Assembly: GCF_947494555.1 (NCBI RefSeq)
Contig: NZ_CANLVF010000003.1
Coordinates: forward strand, 434,001-498,000
Direction: 5' to 3'
DNA length: 64,000 nucleotides
From: an uncultured Roseibium sp.
GTDB taxonomy: Bacteria > Pseudomonadota > Alphaproteobacteria > Rhizobiales > Stappiaceae
Of this stretch, positions 1 to 10,607 are shown piece after piece; position 1 is the first letter of the stretch; the number at the start of each line of letters is the position of its first letter. The notes below the pieces were generated by a model, which had not been told where the DNA came from, made no database searches, and worked only from the letters and a program-made list of their open reading frames with translations. The translations under genes were made by a program, and so were the position numbers.

Positions 1-253
1 AGCTGGAGTGCGGATCCAGGGAAGTCAGCATGCCGTTGATGGCGCTTTCGATCAGCTGCGCATCGTCCGGAACTTCCACATAATCGGAACGAACCCGCTC
101 GAACACGTCGCCGAACAGGTTGAGTTGCCGGTAAGTGTCGGTTGCGGCAGCATTCGCCGTGGCAGAAACCTTGAGCGGCATCTGGGACATTGTCGTAACT
201 GCCGCAGCCCCAACAAGGGCACCCACCAGCAGCAAGGAAGCTTTCCGTATCAT
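1..253 (-). CDS. ctpA: S41 family C-terminal processing peptidase, N-terminal part (cut by window edge)
   Basis: Reading the minus strand from the ATG at 253 gives a protein starting MIRKASLLLVGALVGAAAV, a signal peptide or signal anchor. It continues with the tail-specific protease N-terminal helix region (YRQLNLFGDVFERVRSDYV) and a DPHSS motif typical of CtpA. These periplasmic serine proteases (PDZ plus Ser/Lys dyad) trim or degrade envelope proteins. The PDZ and catalytic parts lie outside the window. The ATG overlaps the envC stop as ATGA, so the two genes are probably translationally coupled, as is usual in Hyphomicrobiales. The family call is firm; substrates are unknown. Confidence 0.88.
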   Translation of the reverse strand, partial: MIRKASLLLVGALVGAAAVTTMSQMPLKVSATANAAATDTYRQLNLFGDVFERVRSDYVEVPDDAQLIESAINGMLTSLDPHSS

Positions 254-1641
254 CCGCGAGCCTTTTCTTCTTCTGTGCGTTCCCACCAGGGCGTGGGATC
301 GATCGCACGGCCGTCCTTCCGAAATTCAACATATAGGATCGGCTGGGTCGAACCCAAGCCGAACGTAGAGGCACTTGCCCACTGGGTAGCGCCCATCACA
401 CCAACCGGTTCCCCGGTAAGAACAAATTGCCCCAATTCCGCATCTATCCGATCCATGCCGGCGAGGAGGACATGGTAGCCGTCGCCAGTGTTCAGGATCA
501 AGAGCTGACCGAACGAACGGAACGGACCGGAATAGACCACCCAGCCATCGGCCGGGGAAGTTACATTAGACCCTGGCCTTGTGGCGATAGATTGACCTTC
601 CGTCAAACCACCGAATTCATCTTCCTGGCCAAAATCCTTCAGCATGGTTCCCGCAACCGGATGCGGCAGCCTGCCCTTAGCTTCACCAAACGATATCTCC
701 GGAGCAAGCCTTCCGGGATCCGCAAAGGGATCAACATTGCGCGAGGTGTCGCGCTTCGCATTCAACGCAGCCTGCCGGGATTTTTCTGCCGCAACCTGTG
801 CGCTTTCGATTTCCGTCTCCAGATTTGCGATCAGCTCCTGCAGGGAGCCTGCCTGTTCCGCCAGTTCCGCCGCGCGTTTTTTCTCCTCTTCGAGCACCTG
901 GACCGATTGAAGATGTTCCTGTCTTTTGGCACTCAAAAGAAGTTCCAGCCGCGACTTTTCCTCAGCCAATCTCATCGCATCGCCGCGAAGGCGGTTTTTC
1001 TCCTCGGCGATGACAGACTTAAGCCGCTGTAATTCTTCCAAATCTGCCGCAAGCGCCTCGGTCTCCACCTTCAATTCGGGCATCACCGCATTTAGAAGTA
1101 TCGCACTTCGCACGGCCGACAAGGCGTCACTTGGGCGCACAGCAAGAGCCGGAGGCGGGCGTTTTCCGATTCGCTGAAGCGCAGCAAGCACTTCGGCCAG
1201 TATATCCCGCCGGGCAATCAGGGAGAGCCGAACGGCATCTTCGTTTTCCCCGAGGCTCATCAACCTGCGTTCCGTATCGGTCAGCTCGGTTTCAAGACCC
1301 TTGATGGTGTCCGAGGAGCTGATGATCTTTGCGTTGAGCGTTTCCCGGTCGCGATCCAGCGCGCGTATCTCGCGGGCGATGGCATCCTGACGATCCGTCG
1401 ACACCTCAATGTCCCTCGACAACGCGGCCAGTTCGCCTTCGCGCTTTTTCTTGCGATCCAGAAACGCATCGATCTCGGAGGTTTCAGCGACCGATGTCTC
1501 AGGTTGCTCGTCGAGGCTTTCGCTTGAAACCGACGGACCAGGAGTGAGTATCAGAGCAAGCGCCACCAAACTCAGGACTGGCCCTGTTGTCTGCCGCTTC
1601 CAAAGTCCAGGACGCACTTTACTGATGCGATCCGGTTTCAA
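250..1641 (-). CDS. envC: EnvC-like murein hydrolase activator with degenerate M23 domain
   Basis: The 463-residue protein has an N-terminal hydrophobic signal segment (about residues 18-36). A long charged coiled coil (about 55-300) follows, then a C-terminal LytM/M23 domain (about 325-455). The domain keeps the fold signature (SPADGWVVYSG) but lacks the zinc-binding HxH: the site reads YHVLLAGM. This is the pattern of EnvC, which activates periplasmic amidases during septal peptidoglycan splitting instead of cutting itself. The start is a TTG with GGGAG about 10 bases upstream; an in-frame GTG at 1617 would give a tighter signal peptide. It lies directly upstream of ctpA in the same operon. 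Confidence 0.87.
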   Translation of the reverse strand: MKPDRISKVRPGLWKRQTTGPVLSLVALALILTPGPSVSSESLDEQPETSVAETSEIDAFLDRKKKREGELAALSRDIEVSTDRQDAIAREIRALDRDRETLNAKIISSSDTIKGLETELTDTERRLMSLGENEDAVRLSLIARRDILAEVLAALQRIGKRPPPALAVRPSDALSAVRSAILLNAVMPELKVETEALAADLEELQRLKSVIAEEKNRLRGDAMRLAEEKSRLELLLSAKRQEHLQSVQVLEEEKKRAAELAEQAGSLQELIANLETEIESAQVAAEKSRQAALNAKRDTSRNVDPFADPGRLAPEISFGEAKGRLPHPVAGTMLKDFGQEDEFGGLTEGQSIATRPGSNVTSPADGWVVYSGPFRSFGQLLILNTGDGYHVLLAGMDRIDAELGQFVLTGEPVGVMGATQWASASTFGLGSTQPILYVEFRKDGRAIDPTPWWERTEEEKARG

Positions 1642-1917
1642 TTCTCGTCAGCTCCCAAAGGTTGCCCTTCCTGCGATACACAGTCTGCGTTAACGAAGCG
1701 TTTACACACATAACCGGATTGTTAATCCACCCGCCGCCCAAGCGCGATCACGCAACCTTACCGCGGCATACTCCTGCTCTCTTACCGGTTAAGTGCGGAA
1801 TACGGCGAGATACGGGCAAAATCGTGTTTTCTTGCCCTTTTGCCTGGTTAACAATAATTAATGTTGTCAGCTGTGGAATAAAGATTTGCCCACCGCCTCG
1901 GAGGATTTGCACGCCTG

Positions 1918-2418
1918 TTATGTGCGGGCGTAGCGGTAAACCAGATCGCCCGGATCGGGGCGCGCCGCATCAGGATCCAGAACCCCGCCGAGCCTTTCAG
2001 CAAGACGGCATGATCGGATATTGTCGGCATCCGTGTAGCTTACAAACGTCGCCAGCCGTACGTGATCGAAAGCCCAGTCGCGAAGAACCGCCGCGGCTTC
2101 ATAGGCAACGCCCTTTCCTTCTGCATGTGCATAGACCAGCCATCCAAGTTCGTGCTCCGGGAAAAGCGGCCCGTGATTGAGTCCGACCTGCCCGAGGCAC
2201 TCGGCTGTTACACGGTCTTCGATCATCAAGGCTCCATGACCCATCAGCGCCCATTGGCCAACGTCATGACAGAACATGCCCCAGGCCTTCTCCACCGACA
2301 TGGGCCCACCCATGAACTTTGCGCGCTCTGACTGCATGAGGCTGACATAGTCCGGCCAGTCCGCCAGTGTCATCGGCCGCAATGCGAACCGCTCCGTCAG
2401 AAGCGTTGGTGTGTGCAT
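1918..2418 (-). CDS. GNAT family N-acetyltransferase (RimJ/RimL type)
   Basis: The 166-residue protein begins with the usual RimJ/RimL-type opening (LLTERFALRP) and carries the later ELGWLVYAHAEGKGVAYEAA acetyl-CoA binding segment. It ends with a strand and helix around SCRLAERLGG. Such enzymes acetylate amino groups of proteins or small molecules using acetyl-CoA; the substrate cannot be told from sequence. The upstream ATG at 2466 overlaps the rlmH stop as ATGA and would add 16 residues, so coupling argues for 2466 while family alignment favours 2418. No clear ribosome binding site precedes either. About 276 bases without a gene separate it from envC. Confidence 0.8.
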   Translation of the reverse strand: MHTPTLLTERFALRPMTLADWPDYVSLMQSERAKFMGGPMSVEKAWGMFCHDVGQWALMGHGALMIEDRVTAECLGQVGLNHGPLFPEHELGWLVYAHAEGKGVAYEAAAVLRDWAFDHVRLATFVSYTDADNIRSCRLAERLGGVLDPDAARPDPGDLVYRYART

Positions 2419-2462
2419 GGCAAATTGATCCGTGCTTTGCAGTGAACGTTGGTCGGGCACGA

Positions 2463-2945
2463 TCATGACCGGTGATAAGGGTGCCCGGATTGTATCGTCA
2501 TGGCCCTGTAAATCTGCTCCGCGAGCAAGATGCGGGCAATCTGATGCGGCCAGGTCATGGTCCCAAGTGCCAGTTTCAGATCAGCGCGGGAAAGCACATC
2601 CGGACCGTGTCCATCCGCCCCTCCGATTGCGAATACGATTTCCGGAACACCCTCATTCCGCCAGCTTTCCAGTTTCCGACTGAAATCCGCGCTGGTCAGA
2701 TGCCGCCCGTTTTCGTCAAGTGCGACGAGCTGTGCCCCGTTTGAAAGGGAGTTCAGCAGCGCCGTGGCTTCCTCGTTTTTCCGGTCCGCGGCGCGCTGCG
2801 CGCGGCTTTCGGACATTTCGTTGAGGATAATTCCGGCAACGCCGAGCCCGCGTCCTGTTTTTCGCGCACGCTCAAGATACCGGTCAAGCAGGTCCTTGTC
2901 CGCACCGGCCTTCATCTTACCGATACAGGAGAGTGTGAAGCGCAT
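2463..2945 (-). CDS. rlmH: 23S rRNA pseudouridine-1915 N3-methyltransferase RlmH
   Basis: The 160-residue SPOUT-class protein contains the SAM-binding knot: FAIGGADGHG, then LALGTMTWPHQIARILLAEQIYRA, and the C-terminal SGHPYHRS. This is almost the E. coli RlmH ending. It methylates pseudouridine 1915 in helix 69 of 23S rRNA, acting on assembled 70S ribosomes. The start at 2945 (MRFTLSCIGKMKAG) matches the family and its usual length of about 155-160; an upstream extension in the same frame has no family match. It sits next to rsfS, a common pairing in bacteria. Confidence 0.95.
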   Translation of the reverse strand: MRFTLSCIGKMKAGADKDLLDRYLERARKTGRGLGVAGIILNEMSESRAQRAADRKNEEATALLNSLSNGAQLVALDENGRHLTSADFSRKLESWRNEGVPEIVFAIGGADGHGPDVLSRADLKLALGTMTWPHQIARILLAEQIYRAMTIQSGHPYHRS

Positions 2946-3064
2946 AAGATCCCCGCCGGATGTCTGTCCGGTCTTAAACTTCCGCATGACGGTTGGCGCG
3001 GACCGGGCGGTCCTCAGATCAGCCTGCTTTCAAGACGCGACTCGAAAGCAGGGTCTTTTCCGGC

Positions 3065-3475
3065 TCAGCCTATATATTGCGGCGCATCGTCCGTTTCGGG
3101 GGCCCACATCTTCTCAAGATTGTAGAAGCCGCGAACTTCAGGACGGAAAATATGTACGATGACATCACCTGCATCGATCAGAACCCAGTCACACGTGTTC
3201 TGACCTTCAACCGTAGCCTTGCCGACGCCGGCAGATTTCAGGTTCTTCAGCAAATGATCCGCAATTGCACCCACATGGCGATGGGAACGTCCGGACACAA
3301 TTACCATGTGATCCGCAAGGGAGCTTTTGCCAGTGATGTCGAGAGTTACCAGGTCCTCAGCTTTCGAGTCTTCCAGACTGCTCAGAACCGTATCGAGGAG
3401 ACCTGCCGCAAGATCAGCGCTTACGGAAGCCTGCAGAGGAGTGGACAATTCTGTCCGCCCACTTTCAAAGGTCAT
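3065..3475 (-). CDS. rsfS: Ribosomal silencing factor RsfS
   Basis: The 136-residue protein is a member of the RsfS/Iojap family. The sequence shows the family core: DLVTLDITGKSSLADHMVIVSGRSHRH, then CDWVLIDAGDVIVHIFRPEVRGFYNLEKMW. RsfS binds L14 on the 50S subunit and blocks subunit joining when nutrients are short. The ATG at 3475 was chosen because the upstream in-frame GTG (3529) adds an unrelated basic stretch. It lies between nadD and rlmH, the standard nadD-rsfS-rlmH arrangement. Confidence 0.94.
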   Translation of the reverse strand: MTFESGRTELSTPLQASVSADLAAGLLDTVLSSLEDSKAEDLVTLDITGKSSLADHMVIVSGRSHRHVGAIADHLLKNLKSAGVGKATVEGQNTCDWVLIDAGDVIVHIFRPEVRGFYNLEKMWAPETDDAPQYIG

Positions 3476-3681
3476 GGTCAGGTGTAGTGCCTTTCGCCGT
3501 TTGTGCCGTCCCGCTACCAACGTCGTCACGAACCAGATAGTTCGGCTTCATACGTCACCCGTTTTGGATGCAGGACCGGTTGACCGTACCTCGGCCGCGT
3601 TCATCGCGACCGCCTCTATAATACCGCTTCCCGTTTGGCATTTTCAAGACAACGGTTTTTCATCGTTAATTTTGTCAATAT

Positions 3682-4314
3682 TCACGCGCGAGAATTTCGC
3701 AGATCCGTTGAGGATGTTCGATCAAGCGGCGTGTGCAAAAACGTCCAGATCGGCGGCTCCATATCCGGCAGCAGTTTGGCCTCTTCTTCCGGAAGCCTAT
3801 ATCTTTCAAAGGCTTTTGCCATAGGAGACGAGACGGTCGACAGCGACGCTCCGGGTCTGTCGACAATGGCAACCGGTACGGAGCCGACAATCGTCCGCCA
3901 ATCCTGCCAGCGATGGAAACTGCCAAGATTGTCAGCACCCATGACCCAAACGAATCGCAGCGACGGGCATTTTGCTCTCAACGCAACAATCGTTTTTGCC
4001 GTGTAAGGCGTGCCGAGGACGGCTTCGTAGGCCGTTATCTTCATCCGGGGATGATCAGCAACCGCGCGTGTCATGCGCAGCCGCGATTCCAGTGGTGCCA
4101 GTTCCGCGTGGCTTTTCAGCGGATTGCCCGGCGTTACGAACCACCAGACCTGATCAAGACCAAGGCGTTTTATCACCGTTTCAGCAACCAGCCGATGTCC
4201 GGAATGAGGGGGATTGAATGATCCCCCGAAAATCCCGATACGGTTGCCCGGCTCTGCATGCGGCAGTTTCAACCAATCGCCACAAAGACCCGGCCCGAAT
4301 GTGATAGGACTCAT
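3682..4314 (-). CDS. nadD: Nicotinate-nucleotide adenylyltransferase NadD
   Basis: The 210-residue protein shows the nucleotidyltransferase signature [19 protein letters not shown] (HxGH type), [10 protein letters not shown] and a C-terminal SSTDLR, close to the ISSTxIR motif of NadD. It joins nicotinate mononucleotide and ATP to form deamido-NAD in the NAD biosynthesis pathway. The ATG at 4314 overlaps the proA stop as ATGA, so the two are probably co-translated. Length matches the family. Confidence 0.95.
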   Translation of the reverse strand: MSPITFGPGLCGDWLKLPHAEPGNRIGIFGGSFNPPHSGHRLVAETVIKRLGLDQVWWFVTPGNPLKSHAELAPLESRLRMTRAVADHPRMKITAYEAVLGTPYTAKTIVALRAKCPSLRFVWVMGADNLGSFHRWQDWRTIVGSVPVAIVDRPGASLSTVSSPMAKAFERYRLPEEEAKLLPDMEPPIWTFLHTPLDRTSSTDLRNSRA

Positions 4315-5591
4315 GGGCGCGTCTGACCTGACCCATGCACCTTGTATTTGAAACTGGTGAGTTGCTCGACGCCAACCGGGCCGCGCGCGTGCATGCGCCC
4401 TGTTGCAATCCCGATCTCCGCGCCCATTCCAAATTCGCCGCCGTCCGCGAATTGAGTCGATGCATTGTGCAGAACGATGGCGGAATCGACCTCGGCCTGG
4501 AATCGTGCCGCAGCCTCACCATCCTCCGTCAGGATGCAATCTGTATGGTTCGATCCGTAAGTGGCGATATGATCCATCGCCGCATCCAGACCCGGCACGA
4601 CCTTGACCGACAGGATTGTGTCCAGATACTCGGTTGACCAGTCCTGCTCGCTCGCCGGAATAACGTTTTCGCAAATATCACGGACCACATCACATCCACG
4701 AATTTCGCAATCCCGGTCCTGCAAGGCCTTCACGATAAGCGGCATATGGCTGTGCGCGACCTGTTCGTCGACAAGCAGTGTTTCCAGCGCACCGCAGATG
4801 CCGGTGCGGCGGAGCTTTGAATTGACCACAATGTCAATTGACTGGGTCAAGTCAGCCTCCTTGTCGAGGAATATGTGCACCAGCCCCTCCAGATGGGCAA
4901 AAACCGGTACGCGGGCTTCCGTCTGGACCCGCTCAACAAGACTGCGGCCGCCCCGGGGGACGATGACGTCAAGGTTGCCGCCGAGCCCTTTCAGCATTTC
5001 ACCGACAGCCGCCCTGTCCGTCACGGGCACGATCTGGATGGCATCTTCGGGCAGACCGGCCGCCTTCAACCCTGTCTGAAGCGCTGCATGGATCGCCCGA
5101 TTGGAGTGAATGGTATCCGAACCGCCGCGCAACACCACTGCATTGCCCGCCTTGAGACAGAGAGCGCCGGCATCCGCGGTCACATTCGGCCGGCTTTCGT
5201 AGATCACACCGATGACGCCGAGCGGAGTACGCACCCGCTCTATCTTCAATCCGTTCGGTCGCTCCCAGGCCGCAATCACGCTTCCGACCGGATCGTCCAG
5301 TGCGACAATGTCTTCCAGCGCTTTTGCAATCGCCTCGATCCGCTCTTCATTCAAGGTGCCCCGGTCAAGAAAAGCAGCTGTCTGGCCATTGGCCTTCATG
5401 GCCTCGACGTCACGCACATTGCCAGCAAGGATGTCAGCTGTTGCGAGTCGGACTGCCTGTGCCATCTCACGGAGAGCATTGTCTTTTTGCTCTGCTGGAA
5501 CGGTCGCAAGAACCCTGCCGGCAGCGCGGGCGCGTTGCCCGATCTCTGCCATGAGATCTTCGGTCGTTCTGGCCTCAACCACGTCCAGCAT
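4311..5591 (-). CDS. proA: Glutamate-5-semialdehyde dehydrogenase (gamma-glutamyl phosphate reductase) ProA
   Basis: The 426-residue aldehyde-dehydrogenase-fold enzyme reduces gamma-glutamyl phosphate with NADPH in proline biosynthesis. Recognisable blocks are [37 protein letters not shown], the catalytic cysteine in [11 protein letters not shown] and the C-terminal [14 protein letters not shown]. The ATG at 5591 has GGGAG 9 bases upstream. It follows proB with a 52-base gap, giving an obgE-proB-proA-nadD run. Confidence 0.96.
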   Translation of the reverse strand: MLDVVEARTTEDLMAEIGQRARAAGRVLATVPAEQKDNALREMAQAVRLATADILAGNVRDVEAMKANGQTAAFLDRGTLNEERIEAIAKALEDIVALDDPVGSVIAAWERPNGLKIERVRTPLGVIGVIYESRPNVTADAGALCLKAGNAVVLRGGSDTIHSNRAIHAALQTGLKAAGLPEDAIQIVPVTDRAAVGEMLKGLGGNLDVIVPRGGRSLVERVQTEARVPVFAHLEGLVHIFLDKEADLTQSIDIVVNSKLRRTGICGALETLLVDEQVAHSHMPLIVKALQDRDCEIRGCDVVRDICENVIPASEQDWSTEYLDTILSVKVVPGLDAAMDHIATYGSNHTDCILTEDGEAAARFQAEVDSAIVLHNASTQFADGGEFGMGAEIGIATGRMHARGPVGVEQLTSFKYKVHGSGQTRP

Positions 5592-5643
5592 TGTCGTTTA
5601 CTCCCAAAAATGCGGCTCTTGTGAGCCGTATTACCCTCGCGTT

Positions 5644-6788
5644 TTAGCGCGTTCCGTTCAAAAACGCATCCTCGAGTACGAGATCGTCCCGGTGGATCAT
5701 CTCCGCACGGCCCGGGTAACCGACGATCGCCTCGATCTCGCGGCTGTTCCGTCCGGCAATCAGCCGGGCTTCATCAACGTCGTAGGCGACAAGTCCGCGG
5801 CCTATCGTGCATCCGTCGGGGCTCAGCAGCGTCACCGCATCGCCACGCGAAAAAGTACCAGACACCGCCGTCACACCAGCCGGCAGCAGGCTCTTGCCGG
5901 ACTTCATCGCCTTCACGGCGCCTTCATCAAGCGAGATGTTGCCCCGCGGCTCCAGATGGCCGCCGATCCAGGCCTTGCGCGCACTTGCAGGCGTCGCAAG
6001 TGCCGGAAACCAGGTACCGCGCGCGCCCTCGTGCAAGCGCTTGAGCGGGTTCAATTCCTTGCCGGACGTGATCACCATGGATGTACCGGCGGCCGTCGCG
6101 ATCTTACCTGCATCGATTTTCGTTTTCATACCGCCGCGGGACAGTTCGGACCCGGCACTGCCTGCCATTGCTTCAATTTCAGCGGTGATGCGCGGAACTT
6201 CCGGCAGAAATACCGCATCCGGATCTTGCGCAGGTGGAGCCGTGTAGAGCCCGTCGATATCCGACAGCAGGACGAGACAGTCCGCGCTGGCCATCGTCGC
6301 GACGCGCGCGGCGAGACGGTCATTGTCGCCGTACCGGATTTCGGATGTCGCCACTGAATCGTTTTCGTTGATGATCGGCACAGCCCCCATCTTCAAGAGC
6401 ATCCCGATGGTCGCCCGTGCATTCAGGTAGCGGCGGCGCTCTTCGGTATCTCCCAGCGTCAACAGAATCTGTCCCGCTTTCTTACCGTGTTGGCCGAGGG
6501 CATCCGCATAAGCCTGCGCAAGAGCGATCTGGCCAGCAGCGGCAGCTGCCTGGCTTTCTTCCAGCTTGAGGGGCCCTTGCGGCAATCCCAGAACACCTCG
6601 CCCCAGGGCAATCGAACCGGATGACACAATCAGGACTTCGGATTGCGCCTCGGCGAGCATGACGATATCGCCCACCAGCGCCTCCAGCCAGGCACGTTTC
6701 AGTTCGCCGCGCTCCACGAGCAAAGCGGAGCCGATCTTCACGACGATGCGCCTGTATTGACCAAGACTGCGCGACGAGGATGTTGCCA

Positions 6789-6789
<1 letters not shown>
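5644..6789 (-). CDS. proB: Glutamate 5-kinase ProB (AAK kinase plus PUA domain)
   Basis: The 381-residue protein has an amino-acid kinase domain (about 10-260: [47 protein letters not shown]) and a C-terminal PUA domain (about 280-360). It phosphorylates glutamate, the first and normally proline-inhibited step of proline synthesis. The ATG at 6789 overlaps the obgE stop as ATGA, which decides the start against an ATG four codons upstream. Confidence 0.96.
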
Positions 6790-7850
<1,061 letters not shown>

Positions 7851-7887
7851 TCACTTATCCTGCTGTCAGGCCATGACCTTTCAAGGG

Positions 7888-8433
7888 TCAAAGACCGCGC
7901 ATAAAGTCCGCTCGCGTCATTTCGCTTCTGATGGCAGGCAACGTCTCACCGCGTGATACGCTTACGCAACTGACTTCGCCGACAGGGCGAAATCCGGTTC
8001 TTTCCATCACCTTGATCGAAGCCGGGTTTTCCGTCATGGCTTCACAAGCAAGCCGTTCATGTGCCGTGTTTTCAAACACCCAGCAGATCGCAGCGTTCAA
8101 AGCCTCGCTCATGAACCCCTTGCCCCAGTAGGGCCGCCCCAGCCAATAGCCGATCTCTGGGGTCTCCTGCAACTTTTTGAAGCCGAGGCCGCCGATCAAT
8201 TCACCTTCATGGTCAATATGAAAACCAAGTTCATCCGCTTCCGCCAGGTTTTCCCAGCGAGCGAGCGATTTTTCAAGATATTGGCGCCCCTGTTCAAGGT
8301 CGTAGGGATAGGGGACGCGCGACAGCATCTTGGCGACTTCGTAGTCGCCCAGAAGCTCGGCACACCGGTCGATATCGTCGGCACGCGGTGGCCTCACCAC
8401 CAGGCGTTCGGTTTCAATCACAGAGGTTCGCAT
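7888..8433 (-). CDS. GNAT family N-acetyltransferase, fourth of a tandem set
   Basis: The 181-residue RimJ/RimL-type protein carries IETERLVVRPP near the start, an EIGYWLGRPYWGKGFMSEALNAA acetyl-CoA loop and NPASIKVMERTGFRPVG near the end. ATG 8433 overlaps the stop of the upstream acetyltransferase by one base (TGATG); a GTG one codon earlier is possible. It is the last of four overlapping acetyltransferase genes before obgE. GNAT genes between rpmA and obgE are common in this order, and the substrate may be a ribosomal protein or a free amine, but nothing here shows which. Confidence 0.87.
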   Translation of the reverse strand: MRTSVIETERLVVRPPRADDIDRCAELLGDYEVAKMLSRVPYPYDLEQGRQYLEKSLARWENLAEADELGFHIDHEGELIGGLGFKKLQETPEIGYWLGRPYWGKGFMSEALNAAICWVFENTAHERLACEAMTENPASIKVMERTGFRPVGEVSCVSVSRGETLPAIRSEMTRADFMRGL

Positions 8434-8972
8434 CACGCAGTTTCCCTTGCGACGAATTCTTCTCTACCGAGAAACACCCTGGTGGATGCCATGACTTTTC
8501 CGCGTGCGCGCACATTCAGATCGCGGGCGACACCATGTCCGAAACCGAGCTTGGTCAGAACACTCATAGATGCAGGGTTCTCGTCCAGAGCACCCGACTC
8601 AATCGCTTGAGCGTCGGACACCGAAAAGAACCAGGCCAATGCCATGCCGGCCGCTTCCATCATATAGCCCTTGCCCCAATAGGGCTGGCCAAGCCAGTAT
8701 CCAAGCGTTGGTTCATTGCCGTGGCGACCGAGCGAGACCGCGCCGATCAGACCAGTGCCGTCGTCAATTGCAAACGCGCATTCGCCCGCCAGGTCGTCGG
8801 ATGCGATCTGCCCCAGCCACCAGCGGGCATCATCCATTGTGTAGGGATGCGGCACTACAGACAGCATCTTGGAGACTTCGTAGTTTCCAATCAATTCGAA
8901 CAGCCGTTCAGCGTCCGACCCAGCAGGCGGACGCAGTATCAGACGCTTCGAATTCAGAGCCACGGGTTTCAT
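8433..8972 (-). CDS. GNAT family N-acetyltransferase, third of a tandem set
   Basis: The 179-residue protein is built like its neighbours: LNSKRLILRPPAGSD at the start, TLGYWLGQPYWGKGYMMEAA in the acetyl-CoA loop, and NPASMSVLTKLGFG near the end. The ATG overlaps the upstream acetyltransferase stop as ATGA. It shares the GYWLGxPYWGKG motif with the genes on either side, so the set probably arose by duplication. Substrate unknown. Confidence 0.87.
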   Translation of the reverse strand: MKPVALNSKRLILRPPAGSDAERLFELIGNYEVSKMLSVVPHPYTMDDARWWLGQIASDDLAGECAFAIDDGTGLIGAVSLGRHGNEPTLGYWLGQPYWGKGYMMEAAGMALAWFFSVSDAQAIESGALDENPASMSVLTKLGFGHGVARDLNVRARGKVMASTRVFLGREEFVARETA

Positions 8973-9538
8973 GCCGGCACCCGCCGTTTCTCAAAGTCAG
9001 CCTGCGACAGGCGGACAACAACGTTCGAGACCCTTCGGTCAAGCGGTTTGGCAAAGCGTTCCGTGATGGAGTAAGGCTTGAACCCGACCTTGCGCAGAAG
9101 CGCACGCGAACGTGTGTTTTCTTCATAGGCGCGGGCAGCAATCACATCGGTCGCAAAGGCCTTGAAGGCCCAGTCGAGCGCAGCGTCGACGGCTTCACGG
9201 GCGTATCCGTGCCCCTGAAAAGCGCGACCGATCCAATATCCGATCGTCGGTGCGTTCGGCAATTCCTTCAGGTCACCGGGCGCTTCGACCGCGACAACAC
9301 CGATAAACACACCACCGAGGGTGATCGCAAATACGGCTTCCGTCTCTAATGGGTCCTGCTCAATAACGGTGTCCAGAAAAGCTTCAGCGGATCCGTCCTC
9401 ATAGGGCCACGAAAAAGACGTCAGCCAGCGGGCAACCTGAAAGTCCTTCCCGGCAAGTTCAATCACCGCTTCCGTGTCTGCGAGTGTAATCGGCCGCAAT
9501 ACCAGGCGTCGCGTTCTCAAATCAGGTAAACTCGTCAT
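8969..9538 (-). CDS. GNAT family N-acetyltransferase, second of a tandem set
   Basis: The protein is 189 residues when started at the ATG at 9538, which overlaps the upstream stop as ATGA. The reading frame stays open for about 90 more codons upstream, but that part lies inside the neighbouring gene and shows no family features. Family blocks are LRTRRLVLRPITLADT, TIGYWIGRAFQGHGYAREAV and NTRSRALLRKVGFKP. The acetyl-CoA loop (AFQGHG) differs from the PYWGKG of the next two copies, so this copy has diverged more. Confidence 0.87.
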   Translation of the reverse strand: MTSLPDLRTRRLVLRPITLADTEAVIELAGKDFQVARWLTSFSWPYEDGSAEAFLDTVIEQDPLETEAVFAITLGGVFIGVVAVEAPGDLKELPNAPTIGYWIGRAFQGHGYAREAVDAALDWAFKAFATDVIAARAYEENTRSRALLRKVGFKPYSITERFAKPLDRRVSNVVVRLSQADFEKRRVPA

Positions 9539-10140
9539 CGTCCTTGCCCCCAACATTTTAAAGACTTCCAAACTGTTCTTTCCAGTACATACCGTTCGAT
9601 CGGCACGGACCCGCCGGCTCCAACCGAGCGGATCATCGCCTGGTCCCGGTACTGGAAACCGGACTTGACCAGCACACGGCGCGACGCCGGATTGGTCACG
9701 CGGCAGGATCCCTGAAGTTCTTCGATGTCGTTGTAGGTAAAGGCATGGTCGACCAGCGCATGCACGGCTTCGGTCGCATACCCCCTCCCCCAGAAAGGCT
9801 CGCCCAGCCAATAGCCGACATGCACGGCACCGTCCTCTTCGACGGCGGCATATTTGGCAACACCGATCAAACGTCCGGTGCTCTTCAGCCGGATTGCGAA
9901 TATGGCCGAATTTTCCCTCGCCTGACCTGCACGCGCGATCAGATTGCGGCCATTTTCCAATGTAAATGGATGGGGCAAGGCGGCGAGATTCGCCGCGACT
10001 GTCTTGTTGTTGGCCAGAAATACCAGATCGGCCAGATCGTCCTTGCGCGGCTTGTCGAGCCGTACATGAACCGCTTCCTGCGGCAACGGGGCCGCGGCCA
10101 AACTGCTTTCGTCCAGCAATCCATCGCTTTCAACAACCAT
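9535..10140 (-). CDS. GNAT family N-acetyltransferase, first of a tandem set
   Basis: The protein is about 201 residues, with VHVRLDKPRKDDLADLVFLAN near the start, VGYWLGEPFWGRGYATEAV in the acetyl-CoA loop and NPASRRVLVKSGF near the end. GGAGG lies 5 bases before the ATG at 10140 and only 2 before the ATG at 10143, so 10140 is preferred. An in-frame start at 10185 would run through the hairpin at 10167-10192 and is unlikely. It leads the four-gene acetyltransferase array after rpmA. Confidence 0.86.
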   Translation of the reverse strand: MVVESDGLLDESSLAAAPLPQEAVHVRLDKPRKDDLADLVFLANNKTVAANLAALPHPFTLENGRNLIARAGQARENSAIFAIRLKSTGRLIGVAKYAAVEEDGAVHVGYWLGEPFWGRGYATEAVHALVDHAFTYNDIEELQGSCRVTNPASRRVLVKSGFQYRDQAMIRSVGAGGSVPIERYVLERTVWKSLKCWGQGR

Positions 10141-10154
10141 CATTTCCTCCAGCA

Positions 10155-10192
10155 CAAACAAATCAAGGGAGAGATGGCGTCCCATCTCCCCC
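10155..10192 (-). terminator. Probable intrinsic terminator or attenuator after rpmA
   Basis: On the minus strand a hairpin with arms at 10182-10192 and 10167-10177 (GGGGGAGATGG against CCATCTCTCCC, one bulge, four-base loop) is followed by a T-rich tail (TTGATTTGTTTGT). It would lower read-through from the abundant L21-L27 transcript into the acetyltransferase-obgE genes. Confidence 0.6.
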
Positions 10193-10282
10193 TTGGATCT
10201 TCGACTGGTCTTCTGGTTGCTGACCTGTCTCGAACTGCCGGGGTCTTACGGGACGCCGGCGTTTCGAAACTTCACGTCGGCT

Positions 10283-10552
10283 TTACTCCGCGGCTTCCGC
10301 CACTGGGACCACATTGATAAGTGTTCGTTTGTTGGCTGCCGCCTTAAACTGAACCTTGCCTTCAACGGTCGCGAAAATGGTGTGATCCTTACCCATGCCC
10401 ACGCCGGTGCCCGGGTGCCACTGTGTGCCACGCTGACGAGCGATGATGTTGCCTGGAATCACGGATTCCCCGCCGTATTTCTTGATGCCGAGACGGCGGC
10501 CAGCTGAGTCGCGGCCGTTACGGGACGAGCCGCCTGCCTTCTTATGTGCCAT
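10283..10552 (-). CDS. rpmA: 50S ribosomal protein L27
   Basis: The 89-residue protein begins [16 protein letters not shown] and contains [15 protein letters not shown] and [11 protein letters not shown], the L27 hallmarks. It lies near the peptidyl-transferase centre of the large subunit. There is no N-terminal extension of the Firmicutes type that needs cleavage. GAGGAG precedes the ATG. It is co-transcribed with rplU after a 55-base gap. Confidence 0.98.
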   Translation of the reverse strand: MAHKKAGGSSRNGRDSAGRRLGIKKYGGESVIPGNIIARQRGTQWHPGTGVGMGKDHTIFATVEGKVQFKAAANKRTLINVVPVAEAAE

Positions 10553-10607
10553 CGTTAGAACTCCTCGTTCTTCGAATTCTTAAATCAACAGTCCTGAAAC
10601 AGCGGCC

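Noticed and set aside
9539-9811. N-terminal extension of the second acetyltransferase frame
   Set aside because: The extra 91 codons lie inside the neighbouring gene and have no GNAT features; the ATGA overlap at 9535-9538 marks the start.
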